The position numbers were made by a program, and so were the translations under genes. Shown here piece after piece: positions 17,305 through 25,769 of a stretch of DNA of 64,000 nucleotides (position 1 is its first letter; every line of letters begins with the position of its first letter). This DNA is from Oscillospiraceae bacterium (GTDB taxonomy: Bacteria > Bacillota > Clostridia > Oscillospirales > Oscillospiraceae), in the NCBI GenBank assembly GCA_017397565.1, contig JAFQIL010000004.1, positions 22,574-86,573 on the forward strand. The letters are read 5' to 3'. The notes beneath the pieces were generated by a model. It worked only from the letters and a program-made list of their open reading frames with translations. It did not search any database and was not told where the DNA came from.

Positions 17305-17820
17305 TCAGATGGTGGGGTTTTGAAAGGCTTCGATCATGGCCTGCTCATTGGCAAACTCAGAGTTGATAGCCATATACAGGACGCAGTCGCCTACGGCAAC
17401 CACCTTGACAAAGTCGGGGGGAGCAGCGCAGACCCACTGGGCATTGGCAGCCCGGCTCTCCAGGTCAGATACATAATTTGCCACATTGGTGCCGTCCTTT
17501 ACCCGGATCACAGCCACCTCAAACCGCTGGGAGGAGATCATGGGCATATAAATGGCAATTTCTTTAAATTCCAGCTCACCCAGGGTCAGAGCGTTCTGAT
17601 AATACTCCGTTCCGTCGGTGATCTCTGCCATGATCTGGGTGTCTGCCTTTTGGGCAATAGTCTGCAGGATTTCCAAAGCGCTCTTGTCGCCCCAACCGGA
17701 ATTGGAAGCGGACCCGTTTTGGGAATCGTTGGTGTTGGGAGTCTCGTCTTTGCTGGGCTTGCAGGCTGCCATAGTCAGAAGCATAACCAGGCAAAGGCTA
17801 AGGGCAATCATTTTTTTCAT
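17305..17820 (-). CDS. DUF4358-like lipoprotein
   Basis: A 171-residue protein from the ATG at 17820 (an earlier start adds 24 unlikely residues). Signal peptide MKKMIALSLCLVMLLTMAAC gives a lipobox Cys at 20. A Ser/Asn-rich linker is followed by a small alpha/beta domain (FEVAVIRVKDGTNVANYVSDL, VAVGDCVLYMAI) resembling DUF4358. Such lipoproteins are often seen beside MBOAT/DHHW genes in Clostridia, as here. Biochemical role unknown. Confidence 0.7.
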   Translation of the reverse strand: MKKMIALSLCLVMLLTMAACKPSKDETPNTNDSQNGSASNSGWGDKSALEILQTIAQKADTQIMAEITDGTEYYQNALTLGELEFKEIAIYMPMISSQRFEVAVIRVKDGTNVANYVSDLESRAANAQWVCAAPPDFVKVVAVGDCVLYMAINSEFANEQAMIEAFQNPTI

Positions 17821-18005
17821 GGATATTGTTCCTTTCAATGCTGTGTAGGTTGCGATCAGCCATAGCCAAATCGCATTTGCATTATAAACCACAACAGATG
17901 CTCGTGTGCAAACAGATTGTGAATAAACTATAGTGATTTTGCAAACAAACTTGGGAAATTATACCCATTCTGATAAAAAAGTGAAAAAATGAAAGAAAAA
18001 GTTTG

Positions 18006-18431
18006 TTAAATCCCGGCCTCTTTCGTTAGCTGCTTAAGAAGCTCCGGCGTTGCTCCGTGATAGAGCTTCCCGTCAAATTTGATGTTGGGACCTTTCCCGC
18101 ACATACGCATACAGGGAACAAAGGAAACCCGGAGTTTTTTGCTTTCCAGCTTTTGGGCGGCTTCAGCAAGGGCGCGATGCTTGCCGCAGTTAGGTCCGCC
18201 GCAGATCTGCAGAGTGTGGGTGTCGCCTAGCCGCAAACTGGGCATCCGGCGGATCACCGCCAAAAGAAAGCTTTCCTTCACACCGAAATTTTCCGCTACT
18301 TGCGGAACTGCGAACAGAGGGATTGTGCCGCCCTGTTCCTGCTGAATTTCTTTAAGAAGATTGACCAAAGTATTTTGATCCGTACCCATGGCTCGATAGT
18401 GGGTGATGGCTTCTTCTAAATTCCAATTCAT
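18006..18431 (-). CDS. NuoE-like thioredoxin-fold [2Fe-2S] protein
   Basis: A 141-residue protein with a helical front and a thioredoxin-like ferredoxin back. The four cluster Cys follow the NuoE pattern: C77-x4-C82 (ICGGPNCGKH) and C107-x3-C111 (VPCMRMCGKG). In hydrogenases and complex I this subunit carries one [2Fe-2S] cluster. Here no NuoF/NuoG genes are nearby. Its start overlaps the stop of the RACo-like gene by 4 bases (ATGA), so it probably works with that protein as an electron donor; this is inference. Confidence 0.8.
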   Translation of the reverse strand: MNWNLEEAITHYRAMGTDQNTLVNLLKEIQQEQGGTIPLFAVPQVAENFGVKESFLLAVIRRMPSLRLGDTHTLQICGGPNCGKHRALAEAAQKLESKKLRVSFVPCMRMCGKGPNIKFDGKLYHGATPELLKQLTKEAGI

Positions 18432-19978
18432 CGGTAGTTCTCCTTAGTTTGCAGTCGCTTCTGAACGGTAGGATACCGTTCCTTGTCAGTGTGAGGAATG
18501 AATTTTGCCGCCTGCATCCGAATCAAAAAGTCGGGGATGGAGGCAAACTGCACGCAGTAAAGCTGCTCTGCCAACTCCCGGGCTTCCGAAAGCTTGGTTC
18601 TGTCTAAAAGCAGAAGCTGCGCACCCTCTAAGGATGTATTGGCAATGCAGTGATAACGCTCCCGGGGAAGATCCGGGAAAATACCCACCGTAATGGCAGA
18701 TTCCAGGTCTGAATGAGCGGGGAAAGCACCGGATAAATACACCTGCGCCAGCTCCTCTGCATGCACACCGGCGGTTTCTAAAAGACAATCCACCATGGTG
18801 TAGGCGGCGGCTTTGGTGTCTAAATACTGATGAATATCCGTTTGAGAAAAATACAGGGGAGAACCGGTGGCAGACTCTGTTGCGTCTGCATAGACGGCAG
18901 CAAATTCCTGTTCATCTTCCAAAAAGACGATTCGATCGGAGGTATCGGGATTTAGCTGTCCGGCGGCATCGATCCAGCCGTTTAACCGCATTTGCGCTAT
19001 CAGGTCGATGATACCGGAGCCGCAGATGCCCACAGGCGGTTCTTTGCCGATGGTGGTAAAGCTAAGGGCATCATTCCGGATGGTAACAGAATCGATAGCA
19101 CCCTTTTGCGCCCGCATACCGAACCGGCTGATGTAGCCTTCCAAAGCAGGACCGGCAGCACCGGCACCGGCTAACATCCAGTCCCGGTTCCCAATAACCA
19201 GCTCTCCGTTGGTACCAATGTCAAAAAACAGGCTGGTTTCTGCTTTCTTGTGGATGGCAAGCACCGTCAGACCGCTGATGATATCACCGCCGATATAGTT
19301 TGACGCGGCGGGGAAGAGATATACCAAGCCCTGAAAATCCAGCCCCAGCTCCCGTCCCCAAACGAAACCGGGATCAGAGCAAACCGGGGCAAAGGGGGAG
19401 GCAAACACGGTCCATGCATTCAGCTTCAGCAGAAAATGGATCATAGTGGTGTTACCGGCAACGGCCATAACAGGGCATCGGGCAGCGTCGATTCCGGTGT
19501 CCTCAGATAGTTTTGCCAGCAGATCCTGAAAGGTTTCGACAGTCGCGCGTTGCAGATCCTGCACTTGCTTTTCACCCTCTAAACTGTAGGTGATCCGTGT
19601 CAGAATATCAGAACCGTAAACGGCCTGGCCGTTAACGGTCTTTTCTTCCGCAACCACTGCCCCGGAATTCATGTCCACAAGCCGCATGACTACGGTGGTA
19701 GAGCCGTAGTCCACTGCCAAAGCATAATGCTGCTGCCGCCGGTCACCGGCCTGAATGTCGGTGATCACCCAGTCTGTTTCCCGGTAAACCAGGGTGACCG
19801 TAATGCCGTCAGCCTTGCGGCAAAGGGGATAAAGCTTACCCAAAACCGGCAGGGGGAATGTGATATTCTCATATCCCAGCTCCTGCAGCGCAAGCCGGAT
19901 GCGTTGCTGGTCACTGACCGGCGCGTCCTCAGACGGCGGCATCAGCTGCAGATATATTTTTTCGCTGACAGGCAGCAC
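18428..19978 (-). CDS. RACo-like ASKHA-domain protein (corrinoid activation), lacking the N-terminal ferredoxin domain
   Basis: A 516-residue protein with a GTG start supported by AGGAGG. The ASKHA fold is marked by AVDYGSTTVVMRLVD (Asp90), VAGNTTMIHFLL, FFDIGTNGELVIG, LEGYISRFGMRAQKGAI and CGSGIIDLIAQM. The RACo family reductively reactivates corrinoid methyltransferase proteins using ATP. Typical RACo begins with a plant-type [2Fe-2S] domain; here the first 85 residues contain a single Cys (53), so that domain is missing. The overlapping NuoE-like gene may supply the cluster. No corrinoid protein lies in the window. Confidence 0.8.
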   Translation of the reverse strand: MLPVSEKIYLQLMPPSEDAPVSDQQRIRLALQELGYENITFPLPVLGKLYPLCRKADGITVTLVYRETDWVITDIQAGDRRQQHYALAVDYGSTTVVMRLVDMNSGAVVAEEKTVNGQAVYGSDILTRITYSLEGEKQVQDLQRATVETFQDLLAKLSEDTGIDAARCPVMAVAGNTTMIHFLLKLNAWTVFASPFAPVCSDPGFVWGRELGLDFQGLVYLFPAASNYIGGDIISGLTVLAIHKKAETSLFFDIGTNGELVIGNRDWMLAGAGAAGPALEGYISRFGMRAQKGAIDSVTIRNDALSFTTIGKEPPVGICGSGIIDLIAQMRLNGWIDAAGQLNPDTSDRIVFLEDEQEFAAVYADATESATGSPLYFSQTDIHQYLDTKAAAYTMVDCLLETAGVHAEELAQVYLSGAFPAHSDLESAITVGIFPDLPRERYHCIANTSLEGAQLLLLDRTKLSEARELAEQLYCVQFASIPDFLIRMQAAKFIPHTDKERYPTVQKRLQTKENYR

Positions 19979-20010
19979 AGCAATTCCTCCTTGGGTGGGT
20001 TTTTAAATGA

Positions 20011-21231
20011 TTATTTCTCGTGATTGATTTTTGTGATTTGGGCGATCCGCTGACTCAGGGGTGGGTGACTGTATTCCAGCACCACATTGATTTGAGAGGG
20101 GGCAAGATGTGCAAAATTCTCCTTGGCAAGCTTTTTAAGCGCTGTAACCATGGCGTCACCGTAGCCTTCCTGTACTGCCTGACGGTCAGCCCGGAATTCT
20201 GCGTGGCGGCTGTAGGCATTCATTATCATGCCGGTCAGCGGCTGTGTAAGCCCAAGTCCGATGGTGGCCAGCACAAAGCCAAAGCCGTAATTGATACCGC
20301 CAAAGCCAAAGGCTTCATGAAGCTGGGGATGCCGAACTGCCAGCCAAACCACCACGGCCATCAGCAGAAGATTGCCGAAATTCATGACCTGCTGCTTCAG
20401 TACATCCTTGTTCAGACCGTGACCCAGCTCGTGGGCAAACACAGCGCAGATTTCCTCCGGTGTCATAGAATTGACCAGATTGTCATACAAAACAATGGTT
20501 TTTAATTTGCCGAAGCCGGTAAAATAGGCGTTGAGCTTGGTGGTGCGCCGGGATGCGTCCATTACTTCGATGGCTTTCACCTGATAGCCGTGCTTGGTCA
20601 AAAGCGCCATCAGGTTGTCCTTCAGCTCTCCCTCTTCCAGAGGAACAAACTTGTTGCCAAGACGGCTGAAAATGGGGTACAGGAAAGAAATAGCCAGCAT
20701 AATGCAGAAAACCGCACCGGCAAACAGCAGGATCATCCAGTCACCCAGGCTGGTATGCAGAATAAAAAGCAGCCAGGTCAGCAGCAGGCTCAGACCGAAA
20801 TTCAACAAAAGATCCCGAATCTGATCGGTGACAAAGGTCTTTACGGAAGATCGGTTAAAGCCGTATTTTTCCTCGATCACCATGGTGCTGTAATAGCCAA
20901 AAACAGCACTGACAACGGCATCCACCAGGCTTTCCAGAATGACGATGGAAACAAGCTGGGGGAAAGCGTCGCATCCGAACAATGAGGCGAAAGCGGCATA
21001 GGCGTTGGCGCAAAGCAGCGCAAGAGAGATAAGAAAAGAAACCACTGTGGAAAGAATGCTCAAACGGCTGCGCTCACCGCCGTATTTGCGCCATCTGCCG
21101 TAGGTTTCTGCATCATAAATGTCCGCAACATTCTCCGGGATGGGATTGCCGCAGGAACGGTACTGGACGATATTCAAAACCAGACGGTAGATAAAACTCA
21201 GCGTCAAAATGGATATAATGAGAAGCTTCAT
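20011..21231 (-). CDS. M48-family membrane metallopeptidase (Ste24/HtpX type)
   Basis: A 406-residue protein with several membrane segments in the first 190 residues (resembling the CAAX-protease 1 N-terminal domain) and a peptidase domain with the zinc motif HELGH at 267-271 (FAHELGHGLNKD). A likely third ligand lies in SRHAEFRADRQAV about 75 residues on. It probably degrades misfolded membrane proteins. ATG has AAAGGAG upstream. Stand-alone gene. Confidence 0.88.
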   Translation of the reverse strand: MKLLIISILTLSFIYRLVLNIVQYRSCGNPIPENVADIYDAETYGRWRKYGGERSRLSILSTVVSFLISLALLCANAYAAFASLFGCDAFPQLVSIVILESLVDAVVSAVFGYYSTMVIEEKYGFNRSSVKTFVTDQIRDLLLNFGLSLLLTWLLFILHTSLGDWMILLFAGAVFCIMLAISFLYPIFSRLGNKFVPLEEGELKDNLMALLTKHGYQVKAIEVMDASRRTTKLNAYFTGFGKLKTIVLYDNLVNSMTPEEICAVFAHELGHGLNKDVLKQQVMNFGNLLLMAVVVWLAVRHPQLHEAFGFGGINYGFGFVLATIGLGLTQPLTGMIMNAYSRHAEFRADRQAVQEGYGDAMVTALKKLAKENFAHLAPSQINVVLEYSHPPLSQRIAQITKINHEK

Positions 21232-21302
21232 AACGAAATCTCCTTTTCTTTGTATAACCGTAGATTACCATATTTGCAAAATATATGCAAGTCTCTTATA
21301 GC

Positions 21303-21387
21303 AGGGACGATAGGTAAAAAACCGATCCCGACAACAGCCTGCAAATTCCCGTTTCTCGGGCTGTAGGGGACTTATTTCCCCGTCCCA
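21303..21387. repeat. Degenerate palindromic repeat with GGGACG / CGTCCC ends
   Basis: In the gene-free stretch 21232-21621, an approximately 85-base segment has inverted ends GGGACG and CGTCCC and an internal CAGCC...GGCTG hairpin. It looks like a decayed miniature element. Confidence is limited because only one copy is seen. Confidence 0.35.
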
Positions 21388-21407
21388 TGCAGCGGCGCAG
21401 CCACTAA

Positions 21408-21497
21408 GCCTTCCCCTTTGGGGAAGGTGGCACGCCGTCAGGCGTGACGGAAGAGGTTATAATCTCTCCCACCGCTCGCTACCCCAAAGGGGAGGGC
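21408..21497. repeat. 90-bp MITE-like palindromic element, copy 1
   Basis: Terminal inverted repeats GCCTTCCCCTTTGGGG and its near complement (15 of 16), with an inner GTGGCA...TGACGGAAGAGG segment. A second copy with the same ends and same inner motif lies at 37167-37261. There is no coding capacity, so it is non-autonomous and would need an outside enzyme to move. Confidence 0.8.
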
Positions 21498-21572
21498 ATT
21501 TGCCCGATAAAGGGCAATTTGTTGAGAAAATCGTACCGATCCATGTCTGCGGGATGCTGCCACAAAAAATCT

Positions 21573-21605
21573 CAGGGGTTGTTGCCAATAAAGCAACAAC
21601 CCCTG
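21573..21605 (-). terminator. Terminator of the PIG-L gene
   Basis: A 13-bp perfect stem (CAGGGGTTGTTGC with its complement). On the minus strand it is followed by GAGATTTTTTG. It ends the leftward PIG-L transcript. Confidence 0.8.
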
Positions 21606-21621
21606 GCTTGACTTATGTTCG

Positions 21622-22338
21622 TTAACGGCCTTCCGGCAGCATCCGGTAGGTATTCATACGCTGGTTCTGCATGCAGCGGGAGAAGCACTCAGCATATGTT
21701 GTACCGCACTGCTTGCCGCGGCTCTGGTTTAAGGCACGGTTGCCGCTGAAAGCGTCGTTGCCGGTGTGGGCGCTGAGCCAGCCGTATTGGCTTTCGTGAC
21801 ACTTCAGAGCTTCCGTTTTCAGCTCGATGGTATCGGTGATGTCTACAAATTCTGTGGGGCGGAAGTCGCCAACGCCTACGGGCTCCATGTAGAAGATAGC
21901 CGGCACCACGGGCGTGTGAGGATACTTGGTCTTGTAGTTGGGGATGGTTGCGATAAAGCTGGCATTGAAGGCCAGAAGGGAAGTCTCGATATGGTCACGC
22001 ATATAGTCATCGGGATTCTGGGTGAAGATCATATCAGGCTTGGTGTAGCGGATCACATCCACCAGCTTGTCGATGGTGTCGCGGTTGTTGGAGTCCACAT
22101 ACAGATCGTATACGCCCAGGTTGAAATACTCCTTGGCGCCAATGACCTTCGCGGCCTTTTCAGCTTCCTTGACACGGATGGCGGCGATCTCGTCGGGCTC
22201 CAGAGTCATAGAGCCACCGCTGCCGTTGGTAACACCGCAGACATAGACCTCATCGCCACGGGCGACACAGCGGGCCAATGTACCGAAGCAGCCAAATTCT
22301 GCGTCATCGGGATGACAACCAATTGCTAATACACGCAT
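21622..22338 (-). CDS. PIG-L family deacetylase
   Basis: A 238-residue protein starting MRVLAIGCHPDDAEFGCFGT; the ATG at 22338 is chosen over an in-frame GTG 15 bases upstream. HPDD (residues 8-11) and the later His in MRDHIETS are the zinc ligands and catalytic Asp of LmbE/PIG-L enzymes, which remove N-acetyl groups from sugars such as GlcNAc conjugates. It lies 76 bases after the GltS-type gene on the same strand, so they may be co-transcribed. Substrate unknown. Confidence 0.87.
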   Translation of the reverse strand: MRVLAIGCHPDDAEFGCFGTLARCVARGDEVYVCGVTNGSGGSMTLEPDEIAAIRVKEAEKAAKVIGAKEYFNLGVYDLYVDSNNRDTIDKLVDVIRYTKPDMIFTQNPDDYMRDHIETSLLAFNASFIATIPNYKTKYPHTPVVPAIFYMEPVGVGDFRPTEFVDITDTIELKTEALKCHESQYGWLSAHTGNDAFSGNRALNQSRGKQCGTTYAECFSRCMQNQRMNTYRMLPEGR

Positions 22339-22414
22339 AAAACTGTACCTCACTTGTTAAATAATGTACTGTTATGATACGGGAAAATTTGTCAAAAGTC
22401 AATCCTTCTTTGCT

Positions 22415-23881
22415 CTATTTAACGGTGCTCGCAGCAGTTTCCTCGGCCTCATCCGTCCAAACGGTTACAGGCGTGTTCTTGTACCGCTTTTTAAAGATCC
22501 GTCTGCGGAACAGGAAGATGGTGTAGCAAAGCCAAAGCACGAAGAAAACGCAGCAGGCAATGACAGCGTTGGTAAAGGACTTACCGGCAAAGCCAAGCAA
22601 GAACAGCAGCGGAGCGATCATCACCATAGCAGGGAAGTTGGAAAGAATGTAAAGGCTGGAAACGGGAGTGCGCAGGTCGGGATCAATTTCCTTCATCAGG
22701 ATCACGCCGTTGGAGGCAGTGCCGGTGAGCGTGCCAAAGCTCATGAGGAAGAATTCATGTTCAAAGCCCTTGAAGCATTCCTTGGAAACCTTGCGGATGT
22801 AGACGTAGGTAATGATCATGCCCACAATGCTGAGGATCACGATGGGCAGAATGTAGTTTTTAATATCGTTGATCTCAATAGCTGCCACACCGGCAACGAT
22901 CATCAGGTCGAAGGAAAAACCGGAGATCCGGTCCATCTGATAATTGTTGATGTAGCCCCGGTGCATCAGGTTACCCTTGCGCAAACGCTTCACCACAAAC
23001 TTGATCAGCATGGCAGCCAGAGAGGCCCACAGGAAGTTGAAGCCCCAGGCGATGCTGTTGGTGAACGCGGAAAGCTTGCCCAAAAGGCACATAAAGCCGA
23101 AGGAAATGGCATAGGCCAGCACCACAAAACCAACCTGAATGGTAAATTTGTCCACAGATTCGCTGTCGGGGATCTCGTTTTCGCCACATTCTGCCTGCTC
23201 TGCAGCAAGCTTTTTGGGGTCGGGCTTGCGGACAGTAAGACTGCCGCGTTTTTTGAAAATATTGATGTGCAAAACGCCAAATACAGAAGCGACCACAAAA
23301 CCGATGGAAGCTAGAGACAGACCGAAGCTGCCGTTACCGGCAAACTGCGCGGCTTCCGTGTTGGTGTAATTGATATCCCAGCTCAGGGCGTTGCCGGGTC
23401 CCTGACCAAAGCCCAGAGGCAGGATCACGCCGCAGACATAGGAAACGATCTGATCGCCGTAGCGGGTCAAAAGGAACAAAACTATCGTGATGCCAAGTCC
23501 TACAAAAGCCTGCAGCATATAGGTGCCGCCTTGCAGAGCACCAAATTCCACGACCTGGGAACCTTTTGTTTTGTGGGTGCTTTTTTCTGTTTTTAAGGAC
23601 ATGGCGGCAAAGCCGATGGCCAGACAGTGATATGTAATGACCTGCATCAGGCGCATGTCTACCAGATTGAAGCCAAACTGCTTGGTAATGATATTCACAA
23701 CCAGCAGCAGTGTGCCGCCCAGAAGAGCCGACGGGATCAAGCATTTCCGGAACAACGGGATGGTACGCCGGAGGATATTTCCCAGCATCAGAAACAGCAG
23801 CAAAAGGCCAAACTGCACCAAAAAGCTCCAAACCTGGCCATAATTCGCCAAGGTAAAGTCCCAGCTAGATGCGCCATCCAT
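22415..23881 (-). CDS. GltS-like sodium/solute symporter
   Basis: A 488-residue protein with about 11-12 membrane segments in two inverted halves. The half-site motifs GFGQGPGNALS and SFGTLTGTASNGVILMKEIDP are those of the glutamate:Na+ symporter superfamily. A charged cytoplasmic loop near residues 215-250 separates the halves. It is longer than E. coli GltS (401 residues), so the substrate may differ from glutamate. The PIG-L gene downstream hints at an amino-sugar or glycoside context. Confidence 0.82.
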   Translation of the reverse strand: MDGASSWDFTLANYGQVWSFLVQFGLLLLFLMLGNILRRTIPLFRKCLIPSALLGGTLLLVVNIITKQFGFNLVDMRLMQVITYHCLAIGFAAMSLKTEKSTHKTKGSQVVEFGALQGGTYMLQAFVGLGITIVLFLLTRYGDQIVSYVCGVILPLGFGQGPGNALSWDINYTNTEAAQFAGNGSFGLSLASIGFVVASVFGVLHINIFKKRGSLTVRKPDPKKLAAEQAECGENEIPDSESVDKFTIQVGFVVLAYAISFGFMCLLGKLSAFTNSIAWGFNFLWASLAAMLIKFVVKRLRKGNLMHRGYINNYQMDRISGFSFDLMIVAGVAAIEINDIKNYILPIVILSIVGMIITYVYIRKVSKECFKGFEHEFFLMSFGTLTGTASNGVILMKEIDPDLRTPVSSLYILSNFPAMVMIAPLLFLLGFAGKSFTNAVIACCVFFVLWLCYTIFLFRRRIFKKRYKNTPVTVWTDEAEETAASTVK

Positions 23882-23996
23882 AAAATATCAACCTCCATAT
23901 TAAACAATTCTTAATAAATTATAAGATGCAAGGGGAAATTTGTCAACCGGAAATGGAGATAAGGCATGGCAAAGAAAAACAGGGACTGAAAAGGAA

Positions 23997-24764
23997 TCAA
24001 AGACATTCCGTCATACCGTCATAACAGATGACAGCCTTGTCGCCAAAGAGGTTTTTAACCTTATTTGCGGCTTCTGCCGGGGCATTCAGGATCTCCCGGC
24101 CGTTGTGGTTAAAGAGGATCTTACCGATAGGTTTACCTTTGGTGTAAGTGTACACATCGCCAATGCCAAAGTGACCGGTTTCGATAATCAGAACATCACA
24201 GCCTTCTCCGATGGCCGGATTCAGTTCTTCGTAGTGCTTTACATCACCGCTGTAGACGATCCGTTTGCCCTGAGCGTCGATCCGGAAGGAGAAGGAGCGC
24301 CACCCTTCCTCTGAAGGTGCCATGTGGGTGTTGTGAAATGCGGTGACACAGAGGGAGCCGTTGTCAAATAAAACACCGTCCTGAATGATATGGGGATGAA
24401 GATAAGGACCCAGGCTGAAATTCGGCTCATTACACCGCAGAAGCCCCATAACAGCTTCAAAAATACCGGAAACAGGCAGAAAAATTTGAATATCAGTCAT
24501 TTTTTCGGACTTTTTCAGCCAGTGGAGATTACGGATGGTCCAAAGCAGATTGGCCAAACCACCGGTGTGGTCGATATGTGGATGAGAAAGGATGATTTTT
24601 TCTACCCTTAGAAGATCAAGACCTAAATTGTGGGCGGTGTAGGAGCAGCCTTCTCCGGCATCAAACCAATAGAGCTTGCCGTCATGCTCCAAAGTGAAAG
24701 CGGTGTGCTTTCTGTCCGGCATCGGTTCTGTGCCGGCACAGGTACCTAAAAAGCAGAGTTTCAT
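23997..24764 (-). CDS. MBL-fold metallo-hydrolase (RNase Z-like)
   Basis: A 255-residue beta-lactamase-fold protein with the zinc motif SHPHIDHTGG (HxHxDH variant), an upstream DAGEG, and later His in AFHNTHMAPS and the metal-bridging Asp in VYSGDVKHY. The layout is that of RNase Z or small-molecule phosphodiesterase-type hydrolases. Stand-alone; substrate cannot be told. Position 23882-23996 upstream holds no feature apart from leader sequence of the neighbouring gene. Confidence 0.8.
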   Translation of the reverse strand: MKLCFLGTCAGTEPMPDRKHTAFTLEHDGKLYWFDAGEGCSYTAHNLGLDLLRVEKIILSHPHIDHTGGLANLLWTIRNLHWLKKSEKMTDIQIFLPVSGIFEAVMGLLRCNEPNFSLGPYLHPHIIQDGVLFDNGSLCVTAFHNTHMAPSEEGWRSFSFRIDAQGKRIVYSGDVKHYEELNPAIGEGCDVLIIETGHFGIGDVYTYTKGKPIGKILFNHNGREILNAPAEAANKVKNLFGDKAVICYDGMTECL

Positions 24765-24897
24765 AGCTTCCCCTCCCGAAAATTCCCCAAGAATTCTTAC
24801 GGTAAGTATACTGTATTCTGAATGAAAAGTAAAGGGAGATGTTATATATGGATATGCAATACATCTCGCCCCTCAAGACTGTAAAAAAAGGATTCTG

Positions 24898-25042
24898 TAC
24901 CCGGGATTCGCCCGGCTACGGCCGGGCCAGGTTGGTTGCGACAGTCCACCGGACTGTCGCCAAGAGCCGCCTTTCGAATCCACCATCCAAATGACCATAC
25001 CAAACCAAAACACCAGCCGTTAAGGCTGGTGTTTTGGTTTGG
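24898..25042. repeat. tRNA-Tyr-end-related hairpin module A
   Basis: Contains small hairpins (CCCGGCtacGCCGGG-like near 24910; GCGACAGTCC with its complement near 24938-24960), then TCGAATCCACCATCC (24974-24988), CCATACCAAACC, and a perfect 19-bp palindrome (25000-25018 with 25024-25042). The segment AAGAGCCGCCTTTCGAATCC to CCATACC is nearly identical to 27830-27870. The palindrome resembles the tRNA-Tyr terminator at 32160-32201. The rest of 24765-25209 shows no gene. Confidence 0.7.
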
Positions 25043-25209
25043 CAGTATTGAACCTAATGTATATTTTTCGCTAGGTTATAGAGGATGTCAAAACTAAAAA
25101 GCTTAGAGCCGCAACGATTTTTCAGCTTTTGGTAACTGTAAAAGTGTCCGTTTTTGCTTTTGAACTTAATATATATTGTTGCCAATTTAGAGGAATTTGC
25201 CAACGAAAC

Positions 25210-25758
25210 TTAATCAAGAAGGATCTCGTAGCGTTGAATAATACGTTCATCATCAATAAATTCTTCTAATAAGTATCCCCCGTTTTTTAAAATAGTGTGT
25301 ATAGCGGATATGTTTTCTTTACTGTTTGGGCAAATGTGTACCCGATAGATACCCCTTCTTTTGCATTCTATTAACGCACGGGAGAGCATAGTAGTACCAT
25401 AACCTTTTCCTCTACACCATGGAACAATGCCAGCATGAAGGTGACCGCGTTTTGTATCGGCATGATTTAAAACGATGCTTCCAACAATTTCTCGTTGTCT
25501 GTTTATTGCGAAATATAGTGTACACGGAACATGCGTTGACAGCATCGAGCCTGTTGTGCGGTCATCTTCACAATACTCAAGCCATTTTTCGTAGGGGGTA
25601 TTACCTCTGCGCATTAATTCGGGTTGGATGTTATCCTCTAACTGTTCCCATCTTTCCATAATTCTCTGGTATTCCTGACGGTGTGTTTCATTTGGTATTT
25701 CTAGAGTCAAATCATCCGAAACAGCAGCATTCTTCATCTCGGTATTTCTTTTATTCAT
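25210..25758 (-). CDS. GNAT-family N-acetyltransferase
   Basis: A 182-residue protein; ATG at 25758 with GGAGA 4 bases upstream is preferred over a GTG at 25773 that overlaps the ABC-F stop. Acetyl-CoA site motif is seen in GIVPWCRGKGYGTTML (Q/RxxGxG/A form), followed by the beta-5 region CPNSKENISAIHTI. The substrate is unknown. It lies directly behind the ABC-F gene in one operon, so an antibiotic- or ribosome-related role is possible but unproven. Confidence 0.82.
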   Translation of the reverse strand: MNKRNTEMKNAAVSDDLTLEIPNETHRQEYQRIMERWEQLEDNIQPELMRRGNTPYEKWLEYCEDDRTTGSMLSTHVPCTLYFAINRQREIVGSIVLNHADTKRGHLHAGIVPWCRGKGYGTTMLSRALIECKRRGIYRVHICPNSKENISAIHTILKNGGYLLEEFIDDERIIQRYEILLD

Positions 25759-25769
25759 AGTTTCTCCAA

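Noticed and set aside
18006-18431. Complex I or bifurcating hydrogenase operon
   Set aside because: Only the NuoE-like gene exists; no NuoF, NuoG or hydrogenase subunit is nearby.
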